Source: Roseiarcus sp963782255
Lineage (GTDB): Bacteria > Pseudomonadota > Alphaproteobacteria > Rhizobiales > Beijerinckiaceae
Reading direction: 5' to 3'
DNA: 64,000 bases
Assembly: GCA_963782255.1 (NCBI GenBank)
Contig: CAWAIS010000001.1
Location: 4,030,001 to 4,094,000, forward strand
A model generated the notes under the pieces. It saw only the letters and a list, made by a program, of their open reading frames with translations. It was not told the DNA's origin and did no database searches. Positions 36,525 to 44,977 of this stretch are shown here, piece by piece. The position numbers were made by a program, and so were the translations under genes. Position 1 is the first letter of the stretch. Each line of letters begins with the position of its first letter.

Positions 36525-37354
36525 CAATTTCCCTCGAAGACCGGCTTCACCTTGGCGACGAAAGCGCGATACGCGCGGCCGTAGTCTTTGGTCTGCATGC
36601 AGATCGCCTGCGCTTGCGCCTCGGCTTCGATCGCGGAATCGACGTCCAGCGCCCATTCCTGATGGAGGCACGTCTTGGTCATTGCGTGGCCGAACGTCGG
36701 TCCGTCGGCGAGCTCATTCGCCAGCGCCTGGGCGTCCGCCAGCACCTGCTCCGGCGTTGTGACGCGGTTGAAGAAGCCCCATTTGTCCGCCTCCTCCGCG
36801 GTCATTGTGCGTCCAGTGTAAAGCAGCTCAGAGGCGCGGCCCTGGCCGATGATGCGCGGCAGAATCGCGCAGGCGCCCATGTCGGCGCCCGCAAGGCCCA
36901 CGCGCACAAACAGAAAGGCTGTCTTGGCGCGCGGCGTGCCGATCCGCATGTCGGAGGCCATCGCGACGATGGCGCCCGCGCCGGCGCAAATTCCGTCAAC
37001 CGCCGCGATGATCGGCTGCGGGCAATGGCGCATCGCCTTGACCAGGTCGCCGGTCATGCGCGTGAAGGCGAGAAGCCCCTGCATGTCGCCGGCCTCCTGC
37101 ATCCGCACCAGCGGTCCGATGATCTCGTGCACATCGCCTCCGGAACAGAAATTCCCGCCGGCGCCGGTGACGACAATGGCTTTCACATCGCCGGCGAAGA
37201 CAAGGCTTCGAAACAGATCGCGGAGTTCCGCGTAGCTCTCGAAGGTCAGCGGATTCTTCCGTTCCGGGCGGTTCAGCGTGATCGTTCCGACCTTGCCGGA
37301 AACCTCCCACTGAAAATGCGTCGCCTCATATGCGGCAGCCTTGAATGTCTGCAC
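36524..37354 (-). CDS. Enoyl-CoA hydratase family protein
   Basis: 276 residues, crotonase fold: GTITLNRPERKNPLTFESYA, oxyanion segment AGGNFCSGGDVHEIIGPLV, and ICAGAGAIVAMASDMRIGTP with the downstream VGLAGADMGACAILPRIIG. I start at GTG 37354, preceded by GAGGAGACGAAC. The longer open frame upstream is IS1595 sequence. The IS1595 copy 2 begins 30 bases upstream, separating this gene from the BadH-like gene with which it formed one operon. Confidence 0.85.
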   Translation of the reverse strand: MQTFKAAAYEATHFQWEVSGKVGTITLNRPERKNPLTFESYAELRDLFRSLVFAGDVKAIVVTGAGGNFCSGGDVHEIIGPLVRMQEAGDMQGLLAFTRMTGDLVKAMRHCPQPIIAAVDGICAGAGAIVAMASDMRIGTPRAKTAFLFVRVGLAGADMGACAILPRIIGQGRASELLYTGRTMTAEEADKWGFFNRVTTPEQVLADAQALANELADGPTFGHAMTKTCLHQEWALDVDSAIEAEAQAQAICMQTKDYGRAYRAFVAKVKPVFEGN

Positions 37355-37384
37355 GTTCGTCTCCTCATGTTTATTTCGGTTCAA

Positions 37385-38425
37385 TTGGGTATCCCCTTCA
37401 TTGCCCCGTTGTCCGAGAGTCGCTGGAACCCGGTGGCTTGACGATGGCGTTGTAGGGCGCGGGTCCAACGGCGAGGGCTTGTTGGGCGAGGCGATGAAAG
37501 AGCAGCCCGCGGGCCTTTGATCTGCGGCGATTGAAGCGGAAGGTGAATTCGTCGAGGTAGTAGTCGAGATGTTGATGCTGGACGCCACCTTGGTGAGTAC
37601 CGATCAGCCATCGCTTGAGCAGCGAGGCGACGAGGTGGACGCGCGGCATGACTTCGTGCGCCGGGTCGGAGCCGCCGCTGAGGACCGTGACCTGATGCTG
37701 GTAACCGGCCGCCGCCAGTCCGGCACAACCCCTCCAGCCGTCGGTGTGAACCATCGCCCCGCGCTTCACAGCGCCTTGGACGAAGGGAAGCAGGCTGTCT
37801 GTCGAGACATCTCCGATCTGCTGAAGGCGGATGCGGCCAAGCCCCCGGCCGTTCTTCTCGACTGCTATGGCGACGATGGCCTTGCTCTCGGTTTCTCGGC
37901 CTCGCGTACCCTGTTCCGGGCCACCAACATAGGTTTCATCAACCTCGATCGCACCAGACAGCAGGTCCCGGCCCGGCCGGACCATGGCGCGGCGCAGTTT
38001 GTGCAGCCAGGTCCAGGCAGTTTCGTAGCTGCCAAGCCCCAATTCCCTCTGGAGGCCGAGCGCACTGACCCCATTCTTCTGGCTGGTGACGAACCACATC
38101 GCCAGAAACCACATCCGCAACGGCTTACGGGCACCCTCGAAGATCGTCCCGGCGGTCAGCGATGTCTGTTTGCGGCAGGCCCGACACCGCAGCCATCCCC
38201 CTGCCATCACCCATGGCTCCCCCGCCTCTCCGCAATGGGGGCAGGTAAATCCCTGAGGCCAGCGCAAACGACGGATGTACTCGCGGCAGGCCGCGTCGTC
38301 ACGGAAGCGTTCGTCCATCGCCTGAAACGTGCGCGGGTAATCAAGTCCAGCGACCGGGTGTCGAGTGGTGTCCACCAGACAGGCGTACCACGTCCCTCAG
38401 GGGCAGTGAAGGGGATACCCATTTT
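37385..38425 (-). mobile_element. IS1595-family element, copy 2 (apparently intact)
   Basis: Terminal repeats GGGTATCCCCTTCATTGCCCC (37387 onward, 21 bases with one mismatch to the other end at 38400-38420) flank an intact transposase. A 7-bp direct repeat, GGTTCAA, lies at 37378-37384 and 38426-38432, consistent with a target duplication. The right-hand repeat contains the stop codon of the BadH-like gene, so the insertion left that gene complete. The target resembles that of copy 1 (GTTCGAA versus GGTTCAA), hinting at a preference. Confidence 0.85.
37398..38375 (-). CDS. IS1595-family transposase (intact)
   Basis: 325 residues from a GTG at 38375: zinc ribbon CPHCGEAGEP ... CRAC, MWFVTSQKNGVSALGLQREL, then the DDE-type core EVDETYVGG, MVHTDGWRGCAGL and the late acidic segment YYLDEFTFRFNRRRSKARGL. 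All three catalytic regions are in one frame, unlike copy 1. It is the likely source of activity for both copies. It is transcribed in the same direction as the operon it interrupts. Confidence 0.88.
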   Translation of the reverse strand: MDTTRHPVAGLDYPRTFQAMDERFRDDAACREYIRRLRWPQGFTCPHCGEAGEPWVMAGGWLRCRACRKQTSLTAGTIFEGARKPLRMWFLAMWFVTSQKNGVSALGLQRELGLGSYETAWTWLHKLRRAMVRPGRDLLSGAIEVDETYVGGPEQGTRGRETESKAIVAIAVEKNGRGLGRIRLQQIGDVSTDSLLPFVQGAVKRGAMVHTDGWRGCAGLAAAGYQHQVTVLSGGSDPAHEVMPRVHLVASLLKRWLIGTHQGGVQHQHLDYYLDEFTFRFNRRRSKARGLLFHRLAQQALAVGPAPYNAIVKPPGSSDSRTTGQ

Positions 38426-38428
38426 GGT

Positions 38429-39169
38429 TCAAACCATGGACAAGCCACCAGACACGCTCAGCGTCTGGCCAGTGATGTAATTCGAGTGGTCGCTGGCGAA
38501 GAACAGGATTGCGCTGGCGATCTCCGCTGGTTGCGCGAATCGCCGAAGTGGAATTGCGCGCCGGAACGCTTCGAGATGGTTCTCCGGCAGCGCCATCAGC
38601 ATCGGCGTTTCCGTTGGCCCGGGGCACACGCAATTCACATTGATGGAGTAGCGGGCCATCTCGCGCGCCAGCCCCTTACTGAAGGCGATGAGGCCGCCTT
38701 TCGCACCTGAATAGACAGTCTCGCCGGAACTGCCGACGCGACCGGCGTCGCTAGCCACATTGATGATCTTGCCCGATTTTCGCTCGATCATCGGCCCCAG
38801 GAGCGCCCGCGTGAGTTTGATCGGCCCCATCAGATTGATGTCGACCACGCGCTCCCAGAACTCCGGATCGTTGTCGACGAACGCCTGTCCCTTTCCGTAA
38901 CCGGCGACGTTGGCCAGCACATGAACTTCGCCCCGGCTCAGCACTGTCTTCGCAAATTCGGCGATCGCGTGATCCGAGCTGACGTCGATCCAGGCAAACG
39001 TGGCCTTCAGCTCAGCGTCGCGCAGTCGCCTGGCTTCCTCCTCCCCCTTCTCCGCTGAAAGGTCGGCGAGAACGACGCTAGCGCCCGCACGCGCCAGCAT
39101 CTCCGCCGTCGCACGCCCGATCCCGGACGCTGCTCCGGTCACGACCACGGTTTTCCCTTCGAGTCTCAT
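38429..39169 (-). CDS. BadH-like short-chain dehydrogenase
   Basis: 246 residues: VVVTGAASGIGRATAEMLAR (NAD site), NVAGYGKGQAF, the active-site segment NVASDAGRVGSSGETVYSGA with KGGL (Tyr/Lys) and C-terminal YITGQTLSVSGGLSMV. SDAGRVGSSGE and the SVSGGL ending are characteristic of BadH, the 2-hydroxycyclohexanecarboxyl-CoA dehydrogenase of R. palustris. The stop codon falls inside the 7-bp IS target repeat. It follows the BadK-like gene by 10 bases. The substrate may be alicyclic, but this is inferred. Confidence 0.75.
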   Translation of the reverse strand: MRLEGKTVVVTGAASGIGRATAEMLARAGASVVLADLSAEKGEEEARRLRDAELKATFAWIDVSSDHAIAEFAKTVLSRGEVHVLANVAGYGKGQAFVDNDPEFWERVVDINLMGPIKLTRALLGPMIERKSGKIINVASDAGRVGSSGETVYSGAKGGLIAFSKGLAREMARYSINVNCVCPGPTETPMLMALPENHLEAFRRAIPLRRFAQPAEIASAILFFASDHSNYITGQTLSVSGGLSMV

Positions 39170-39179
39170 GTGGCAATCC

Positions 39180-39932
39180 TCACCTGTCGAGAAAATCCCT
39201 CACTCGCTTTCGAGTGTTGGTGGCGTTGAACAGTTTGTGGGTTTCCAGGAGCTCGATGAGCATGCCCTTGCCCAGGTCGGCGTCGGCTGCGCTGAAACAA
39301 TGCTTGCACGCGGCCAACGCCGCCGGTGACAGAGCCGCGATGCGCACAACGACGCTCTCGGCAAACGCGCTCAATTGGTCGGCCGGCACAGCCCATTCAA
39401 CCAGTCCCAGGTCGCGCGCCTGTGCGCCGGTGACGACCTCGGCCGTCAGGATCAGGCGGCGCGCAACGCCGGGACCAGCAAGCCGCGACAGCCGTTGGGT
39501 GCCGCCTGCGCCGGGCAGGAGGCCAAGACGGGCCTCTGGCAGCCCTAGCCGAGCGTCGTCGGCTGCAATCCGCAAATCGCAGGCGAGCGCCAATTCGAAC
39601 CCGCCGCCCTGCGCCGCGCCGGCGATCTCCGCAACGACCACCTGGGGCAGGGACTCGATGCGATCGTACAGGCGCTGCATGAGGCGGACCGTTTCGATCA
39701 TGCGATCGGGTCCGTCTTCGGTCGAAAAGCAATCCCGCATCAGTTTGAGGTCCGCGCCGGCGGAAAAAATTCGCTCTGAGGAGCGGATCAGCAGCACGGC
39801 GATGTCTGGCTGTCCGGCCAGGTTGTCGAGGATGCCCTCGAAACCGTCGATCCAGTCGCGGTTTATGGCGTTCACGGGCGCCCGAGCCATCGTGAGCTCC
39901 AACCTCGCACCGGTGAAACGGGTCTTGAACAT
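39180..39932 (-). CDS. BadK-like enoyl-CoA hydratase
   Basis: About 250 residues, crotonase family: LELTMARAPVNAINRDWIDG, SSERIFSAGADLKLMRDCF, AGAAQGGGFELALACDLRIA and LPEARLGLLPGAGGTQRLSR with both catalytic Glu positions. An upstream in-frame ATG at 39956 would add MNRHSTSP, but it lies within an 18-bp palindrome that looks like an operator. I therefore prefer ATG 39932 (MFKTRFTGARLEL). Neither start has a good ribosome site. First gene of the operon downstream of the TetR gene. Confidence 0.75.
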   Translation of the reverse strand: MFKTRFTGARLELTMARAPVNAINRDWIDGFEGILDNLAGQPDIAVLLIRSSERIFSAGADLKLMRDCFSTEDGPDRMIETVRLMQRLYDRIESLPQVVVAEIAGAAQGGGFELALACDLRIAADDARLGLPEARLGLLPGAGGTQRLSRLAGPGVARRLILTAEVVTGAQARDLGLVEWAVPADQLSAFAESVVVRIAALSPAALAACKHCFSAADADLGKGMLIELLETHKLFNATNTRKRVRDFLDR

Positions 39933-39941
39933 CGGCGATGT

Positions 39942-39959
39942 TGAATGACGGTTCATTCA
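39942..39959. promoter_or_regulatory. TetR-type operator palindrome
   Basis: TGAATGACGGTTCATTCA is a perfect palindrome with 7-base arms (TGAATGA / TCATTCA) and a 4-base centre. It sits at the very start of the BadK-like gene and 200 bases from the stop of the TetR gene. The arms are the same as those of the known FadR (TetR family) operator of Bacillus, TGAATGA-N3-TCATTCA as I recall it, and resemble other acyl-CoA-responsive TetR sites. Repression relieved by an acyl-CoA is the natural inference. Confidence 0.7.
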
Positions 39960-40158
39960 GTTCAACAGATATCAGACCGGGGTCGCCGTCAAGGTTCCGA
40001 TCCGCGGCGATCTGTCGCGCCGCTCCGTCGGTGGCGTGACCTGTGCGTCCGCGTCTTTATCGGCCACATCTTTCGTCGTGAGATCGGCGGCTCCCTTTGA
40101 CCCCGGCCTCGACGCTTAGGAACCGGGCCATCTGCGTTGGCAGAGGCCCGCATGACAA

Positions 40159-40902
40159 TTATTTGCCGGCCCTGCCCGCCTTTCGCTTCCCCTTGAGCCT
40201 CGCGGATTTCCGAGGGCGGGCGGAAAGGAACCGGCCGTAGTCTACCAAGCCTCTTGGCGTCGCCATCGCGTGGACGAAAAAGTCAAAGCCCTGCTCGATA
40301 TAGCCGTCGATGGTGGTGATCGCGCTGAGCCGCCAATGCTTCAAAGCCCAGGCGTGTGCATAGAGCACGAGTTGATAGGTTACGAGATCAACGTTGATTT
40401 CGCGGAACAGCCCCGCGGAAACGCAGTCGCGCAGACGATCGGCGAGGTATTCATTGGTTTCGAGTTCGAGCCGCTTGATGATTTCGCGTTGAGGGCGCGG
40501 CAGCGACTTGGTCGAGCGATAGGCGAGCACCGCCGCGCTGCGGCGTCGGTCGACTACGCGGCAATAGGCGTCGAGGGATGTCCACAACGCCTGTATTGGG
40601 TCGTCGGTTGCTCTCACCGAGCGCGGGATCTCCTGCTTGTAAGAGTTGAGTACGGTCACCAGCGAAAGCAGGAGGACGTCTTCCTTCGTCTGCGCATACT
40701 GGTAAATCAGCCCGGCGCTGACTCCGGCCTTGCGCGCGATGTCCAGCACGGTCGTAAGGTAATAGCCCTGTTCGGAAAACAACTCGATTGCGGCAGAAAC
40801 GATCTGTTCGCGCCGCTTCGCGACAAGCCTTTCGTCTGTGACCTGACTCTTGACGACGGCCTGATCGAATGACCCGGCGAGCGGCGCCTGCTGTTTCTTC
40901 AT
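40159..40902 (-). CDS. TetR-family transcriptional regulator
   Basis: 247 residues. The DNA-binding domain reads RREQIVSAAIELFSEQGYYL, TTVLDIARKAGVSAGLIYQY and KEDVLLLSL. The rest is a helical ligand domain, and the C-terminus is unusually basic (SARPRKSARLKGKRKAGRAGK). ATG 40902 chosen (MKKQQAPLAG). It lies directly upstream of the BadK-like operon in the same orientation, and the palindrome at 39942-39959 is its probable site. An acyl-CoA effector is plausible from the family's fatty-acid and aromatic acyl-CoA regulators. Confidence 0.85.
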   Translation of the reverse strand: MKKQQAPLAGSFDQAVVKSQVTDERLVAKRREQIVSAAIELFSEQGYYLTTVLDIARKAGVSAGLIYQYAQTKEDVLLLSLVTVLNSYKQEIPRSVRATDDPIQALWTSLDAYCRVVDRRRSAAVLAYRSTKSLPRPQREIIKRLELETNEYLADRLRDCVSAGLFREINVDLVTYQLVLYAHAWALKHWRLSAITTIDGYIEQGFDFFVHAMATPRGLVDYGRFLSARPRKSARLKGKRKAGRAGK

Positions 40903-41210
40903 TGCTGTCCCAACCCGATTCCCTTGTCTGCACGGCCCGCTTTCAGGCTGCATTCTGGTCTGAGTCTATCGAAACTCGGCAAACGTTGACCATCCAATTT
41001 GCAGAAGACGTTCGGCCGCGTTCAGCGAACAGATCTTCCGCGTCGCGACATCCATATAGAGCGGAACAGCGTGCCGGATGATCGCCGGGGGAACCAGCTG
41101 GCGGGCAACCGAGATCATCACGCGCCATCTTACCCACCGATCGGAAACGCGCTAACGTTCGCGCGACAAAGCCACAGCGAGGAACGTATGAGAATTGCTT
41201 TGGCTCAGGA
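40903..41210. other. Intergenic region between divergent TetR and HAD genes
   Basis: 308 bases. A 21-bp interrupted inverted repeat (GTTCG-N11-CGAAC, about 41011-41031) is the only symmetric element noted. A second ATG at 41188 with GAGGAAC upstream encodes an eight-residue frame (MRIALAQE) whose TGA overlaps the HAD start. This could be a coupling leader or a chance frame. No convincing promoter hexamers. Confidence 0.35.
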
Positions 41211-41912
41211 ATGACGTACGTGCACCGCGCCAACTCGCCCAAGGTCCTGCTGCTCGACTTCGGCGGCGTCATCTCGATCACCCTGTTTGAACGCCATGCC
41301 CATACCGAGACGAACATCGGGCTCGCGCCGGGCACGCTGACATGGCGCGGCCCGTTCGATCCCGCCGGCGATCGGCTTTGGACCGACATGCTCGCGGGCA
41401 AGATCAGCGAACGCGACTACTGGGCGATCCGGGCGGCGGAGGTCGGGCGCCTGAAAGGCGAGCGCTGGGATATGGCGACGCTCATCGTTCGCGCCGGCGG
41501 TCCCGACCCCAATGTGCATGTGCGGCCTGAGGCGCTGGCCACGGTCCGCCGCGCGAAAGCCGCGGGACTGCGCGTCGGCGTCCTTTCGAACGAGCTCGAA
41601 CTCTTTCACGGCCGCGAAGAGATGGAGACGCTCGACATCCTGCAGCTGATGGACTCGATCGTGGACGCGACGCACACGGGTATCCTGAAGCCGGACCCGC
41701 AAGCCTACGTATTAGGCTGTGAAGCGCTGGGCGCGGAACCGGAGAATGTGGTGTTCGTCGACGACCAGAAGCGCAATGTCGAGGGCGCTCGACGTGCGGG
41801 TCTTGACGCAGTCTGGTTCGACATCACGCGAGCAGCCGCCATGTACGCCGAGGTCGAGCGCCGTCTCGGCCTTTCGCCCGCGCCTCAGCGGGCCGAGGGC
41901 GCCAAAGAATAG
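41211..41912 (+). CDS. HAD-superfamily hydrolase
   Basis: 233 residues: motif I KVLLLDFGGVIS (nucleophile Asp), motif II GLRVGVLSNELEL, motif III Lys in HTGILKPDPQAYVLGCEAL and motif IV VVFVDDQKRNVEGARRAGL. This is the subgroup related to haloacid dehalogenases and the N-terminal domain of mammalian epoxide hydrolase. Substrate unknown. It overlaps the end of the convergent acetoacetyl-CoA synthetase gene by 28 bases. It is transcribed opposite to the carboxylase-like gene train, so it is probably not part of it. Confidence 0.8.
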   Translation: MTYVHRANSPKVLLLDFGGVISITLFERHAHTETNIGLAPGTLTWRGPFDPAGDRLWTDMLAGKISERDYWAIRAAEVGRLKGERWDMATLIVRAGGPDPNVHVRPEALATVRRAKAAGLRVGVLSNELELFHGREEMETLDILQLMDSIVDATHTGILKPDPQAYVLGCEALGAEPENVVFVDDQKRNVEGARRAGLDAVWFDITRAAAMYAEVERRLGLSPAPQRAEGAKE

Positions 41913-43891
41913 TCGCTCTGGCTTGCGGCGTAAGCGACGAACGCCTCGAGCGTCGCCGGATTGGCCATTGCATTGCGGTTCAGGACCGCATCTGGCGACG
42001 CGCCCATCAGGATTCGGCGCACCGGCACCTCCATTTTCTTGCCGGTCAGGGTGTAGGGAAGTTCCGCGACCTCGATGATGCGGTCGGGAACGTGGCGAGG
42101 ACTGTATTCACGTCTGAGGGTATCCGCGATCCGCCGCCGCAGGGCATCGTCAAGTTCAAACCCTGACTTGAGCTTGACGAAGAGCGGCATGAAAAAACGC
42201 CCGCCCGGCAGATCGAGATTGACGATGAGACTGTCGGCGATCGCCTCGATCCCCTCGAGCGCGCCATAGATTTCCGCCGTGCCAATGCGAACCCCATGAC
42301 GGTTGAGCGACGCGTCGGAGCGGCCCAGCACGAAGCAGCCGCCGCGCGCATTGATGCGAATGAGATCGCCGTGCCGCCATACGCCCGGAAACATCTCGAA
42401 ATAGGCGGCCCGATACCGCTCGCCCGTTTCATCTCCCCAGAATGACACCGGCATCGAGGGCAAGGGTTTGGTGATGACGAGTTCGCCGACTTGGTCAATG
42501 ACACTGACACCGTTGTCGTCGAACGCCTCCGCCGCCACGCCGAGTTGGCGAGCCAGGATTTCTCCGGCATAGACCGGCAGCGTCGGAACGCCGCCGACCA
42601 GACCGGAACAGACGTCGGTGCCGCCGCTGCCGGTCGCCACCCACAGGTCCGACTTGACGTTGTCATAAAACCAGGCGGTGCAGTCCGGCAAAACCGGCGA
42701 GCCCGCCGGCATGATCGCGCGCAGATTCGACAGCGCGTATCGCGCCTTGGGAACGACCCCGGCCTTCCGCATGATCTCGACGTAGCTCGGGCTGGCGCCG
42801 AAAAAGGACACGCCGCACCGGTCCGCGATCCGCCACAGCGCGTCAACTTCGGGGTAGGCTGGATGGCCGTCGTAGAGAACCGGGCAGGCGCCGGTCATCA
42901 GCATGCTCACAACGACGTTCCACATCATCCAGCCGGTCGTGGTGTAGAAGAACGCCCGCTCTCCCGGATGAATGTCCACATGGAATTGTAGCGTCTTCAA
43001 CGCCTCCAGAATGATGCCCCCGTGACCGTGCACGATCGGCTTTGGCAGCCCTGTCGTGCCAGACGAAAAGAGGATCCAGAGCGGATGATCGAACGGAACC
43101 TGCTCGAAGGAGAAATCGTCTCCAGGGACCGGTGCGTGATCGAGGAGGCTCTCCCACCTCAGAGTACCCGCCGGCAGATCGAGTTCGCCTTGCGGGCCAG
43201 GGCGGGACATGTCGATTACGAGTTCGAGTCCGCTCAAGCCCTCGACGATGCCGCGTAGTTCCTCGCGACGGTCGAAATGCTTCCCGCCGTATCGATAGCC
43301 GCCGACGCAAAAGAGCGCCTTGGACCGGAGTTGGGCGAGACGATCGAGAACGCCGCGCGAACCGAAATCGGGCGAACAGCCGGTCCAGACGGCGCCGATC
43401 GCGGCGGTCGCAAGCATGGCGATCATGGTCTCGGGAATGTTCGGCGCGTAGGCGACGACGCGATCGCCTGGCTTAACGCCAAGCGCGCGCAGTCGCGTCG
43501 CCACAATGCGCACGGCGCCTGCGAAATCGTCCCAGAGGACACCGGCCGGCGTTGCATCTTCGTAGACGAACAGCAGCGCGTCGGCGCCTGGCCGTTCGCA
43601 GCGCAGGACATGTTCGGCGTAGTTGAGTCTGACGCCGGGAAACCATCTCGCGCCGGGCATCGCGCCCGATGCAAGCACGCGCTCGTAAGGGACCGAGGAT
43701 TTGATGTCGAAATAGTCCCAGAGCGCGCCCCAGAACGCTTCGGTCTCGCTCACAGACCATCGCCAGAGCAACTCGTAGCCCGCAAACGAGAGTCCGCGCC
43801 GCTCTTCGAGCCATCGTATGAATTTCGTGATGTTGGCGTTGGCGGCCCATTTGGCGCTGGGCGTCCACAGCAAGTCGCTTTCCTGGACCAT
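41885..43891 (-). CDS. Acetoacetyl-CoA synthetase-like CoA ligase
   Basis: 668 residues, the size of AcsA-type acetoacetate-CoA ligases. N-terminal LWTPSAKWAANANITKFIRW, RLNYAEHVLR, AMP-binding loop LFSSGTTGLPKPIVHGHGGI, and C-terminal GRSDASLNRHGVRIGTAEIY and LPYTLTGKKMEVPVRRIL (catalytic Lys). These are diagnostic for the acetoacetyl-CoA synthetase subfamily, which activates beta-keto acids. It is the last gene of the train that starts with the phosphotransferase/carboxylase genes, so a beta-keto acid made by carboxylation of a ketone is the obvious candidate substrate. Confidence 0.85.
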   Translation of the reverse strand: MVQESDLLWTPSAKWAANANITKFIRWLEERRGLSFAGYELLWRWSVSETEAFWGALWDYFDIKSSVPYERVLASGAMPGARWFPGVRLNYAEHVLRCERPGADALLFVYEDATPAGVLWDDFAGAVRIVATRLRALGVKPGDRVVAYAPNIPETMIAMLATAAIGAVWTGCSPDFGSRGVLDRLAQLRSKALFCVGGYRYGGKHFDRREELRGIVEGLSGLELVIDMSRPGPQGELDLPAGTLRWESLLDHAPVPGDDFSFEQVPFDHPLWILFSSGTTGLPKPIVHGHGGIILEALKTLQFHVDIHPGERAFFYTTTGWMMWNVVVSMLMTGACPVLYDGHPAYPEVDALWRIADRCGVSFFGASPSYVEIMRKAGVVPKARYALSNLRAIMPAGSPVLPDCTAWFYDNVKSDLWVATGSGGTDVCSGLVGGVPTLPVYAGEILARQLGVAAEAFDDNGVSVIDQVGELVITKPLPSMPVSFWGDETGERYRAAYFEMFPGVWRHGDLIRINARGGCFVLGRSDASLNRHGVRIGTAEIYGALEGIEAIADSLIVNLDLPGGRFFMPLFVKLKSGFELDDALRRRIADTLRREYSPRHVPDRIIEVAELPYTLTGKKMEVPVRRILMGASPDAVLNRNAMANPATLEAFVAYAASQSDYSLAPSAR

Positions 43892-43930
43892 TGCGAAACC
43901 GTCGTTGTTGAGACTCCTGCCTCTGCCCGG

Positions 43931-44941
43931 TCAGACGGCAATGACGATCTTGCCGATGTGCCTGCCCGAATCCAAATACGCGTAGGCCTCGCGCGCCTCC
44001 TCGAAAGGAAAGACCCGATCGATCACAGGCCGCAGCTTCGCCTGGGTCAGCGCCGCGTTCATCGCAGCGAACATTTCCAGCGAGCCGACGAAGATCCCTT
44101 GCAGCCGCGCCGCCCGGGACATCAGCAGCCTCGGGTCGATCTGCCCGGTTCCCCCCACGACGCCGATTAACGCGATGGCGCCGCCAACCCGCGTCGAACG
44201 GATCGAGCGCTCGAGCGTGGCGGCGCCGCCGACCTCGACCACGAGATCAACGCCGCGTCCCCCGGTCAGCTCTGCGACCTTTTTATGCCACTCCGGCGTT
44301 TCCCGGTAGTTGATGGTCTGATCCGCGCCGAGGCTCTTGGCTAGTGCGAGCTTGTCGTTGGCGCTCGAGGTGAGGATGGCGCGCGCGCCCTGCAGCTTGG
44401 CGAATTGCAGGGCGAACAGCGACACGCCGCCAGTTCCCAGCAGCAGCACGGTCTCTCCCGCGCGCACGGTCGCCATCTCGGCGACGGCGTTCCAGGCGGT
44501 GAGACCCGCGCACGGCAGTGTCGCTCCCTCCTCGAAGCTCATGTGTTCGGGAATCGCGATCGCGCCCGTCTCGTGCAGGACGACAGTCTCTGCGAGCATG
44601 CCGTCGACCGAGCCGCCGAGGGCGCGGGAGATGGCCTCGGCCGACGGCGCTCCCCCGAGCCAACCCGGAAAGAATGCGGCGGCGACGCGGTCACCGACTT
44701 TGAACCGCGTGACGCCCGGCCCGATGGCCACAACATCGCCAGCGCCATCCGACAGAGGGATCACCTTCGGTCCGGCGCCGCTGCGATAGACCCCCCTCGC
44801 GATCATGAGATCGCGATAGTTGAGCGAGGCCGCGCGGACGCGAACGAGAATCTCTCCGGGCCCCGCCTCAGGCGTCGGCCGATCCGGGTTGAGGATGACG
44901 CCCTCGATGCCGGTGGCTTCCCTGAGCTCGTAAGCTCTCAT
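43931..44941 (-). CDS. Zinc-independent medium-chain alcohol dehydrogenase / quinone-oxidoreductase-like
   Basis: 336 residues: AASLNYRDLMIARGVYRSGA, LPCAGLTAWNAVAEMATVRA and nucleotide-binding VLLLGTGGVSLFALQFAKLQ. The N-terminal zinc ligands and structural-zinc cysteines of classical alcohol dehydrogenases are absent, which puts it with zinc-independent MDR reductases/dehydrogenases. ATG 44941 with GGAGG upstream; 36 bases after the amidase. The reaction is not determinable from sequence; reduction of an enone or oxidation of an alcohol are both possible. Confidence 0.78.
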   Translation of the reverse strand: MRAYELREATGIEGVILNPDRPTPEAGPGEILVRVRAASLNYRDLMIARGVYRSGAGPKVIPLSDGAGDVVAIGPGVTRFKVGDRVAAAFFPGWLGGAPSAEAISRALGGSVDGMLAETVVLHETGAIAIPEHMSFEEGATLPCAGLTAWNAVAEMATVRAGETVLLLGTGGVSLFALQFAKLQGARAILTSSANDKLALAKSLGADQTINYRETPEWHKKVAELTGGRGVDLVVEVGGAATLERSIRSTRVGGAIALIGVVGGTGQIDPRLLMSRAARLQGIFVGSLEMFAAMNAALTQAKLRPVIDRVFPFEEAREAYAYLDSGRHIGKIVIAV

Positions 44942-44977
44942 GGTCTCAATCCTCCGAGAGAACGCGGCTCGCGGCGA

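Noticed and set aside
41188..41214. Eight-codon frame MRIALAQE as a separate gene
   Set aside because: Too short and without further support; mentioned only as a possible leader of the HAD gene.
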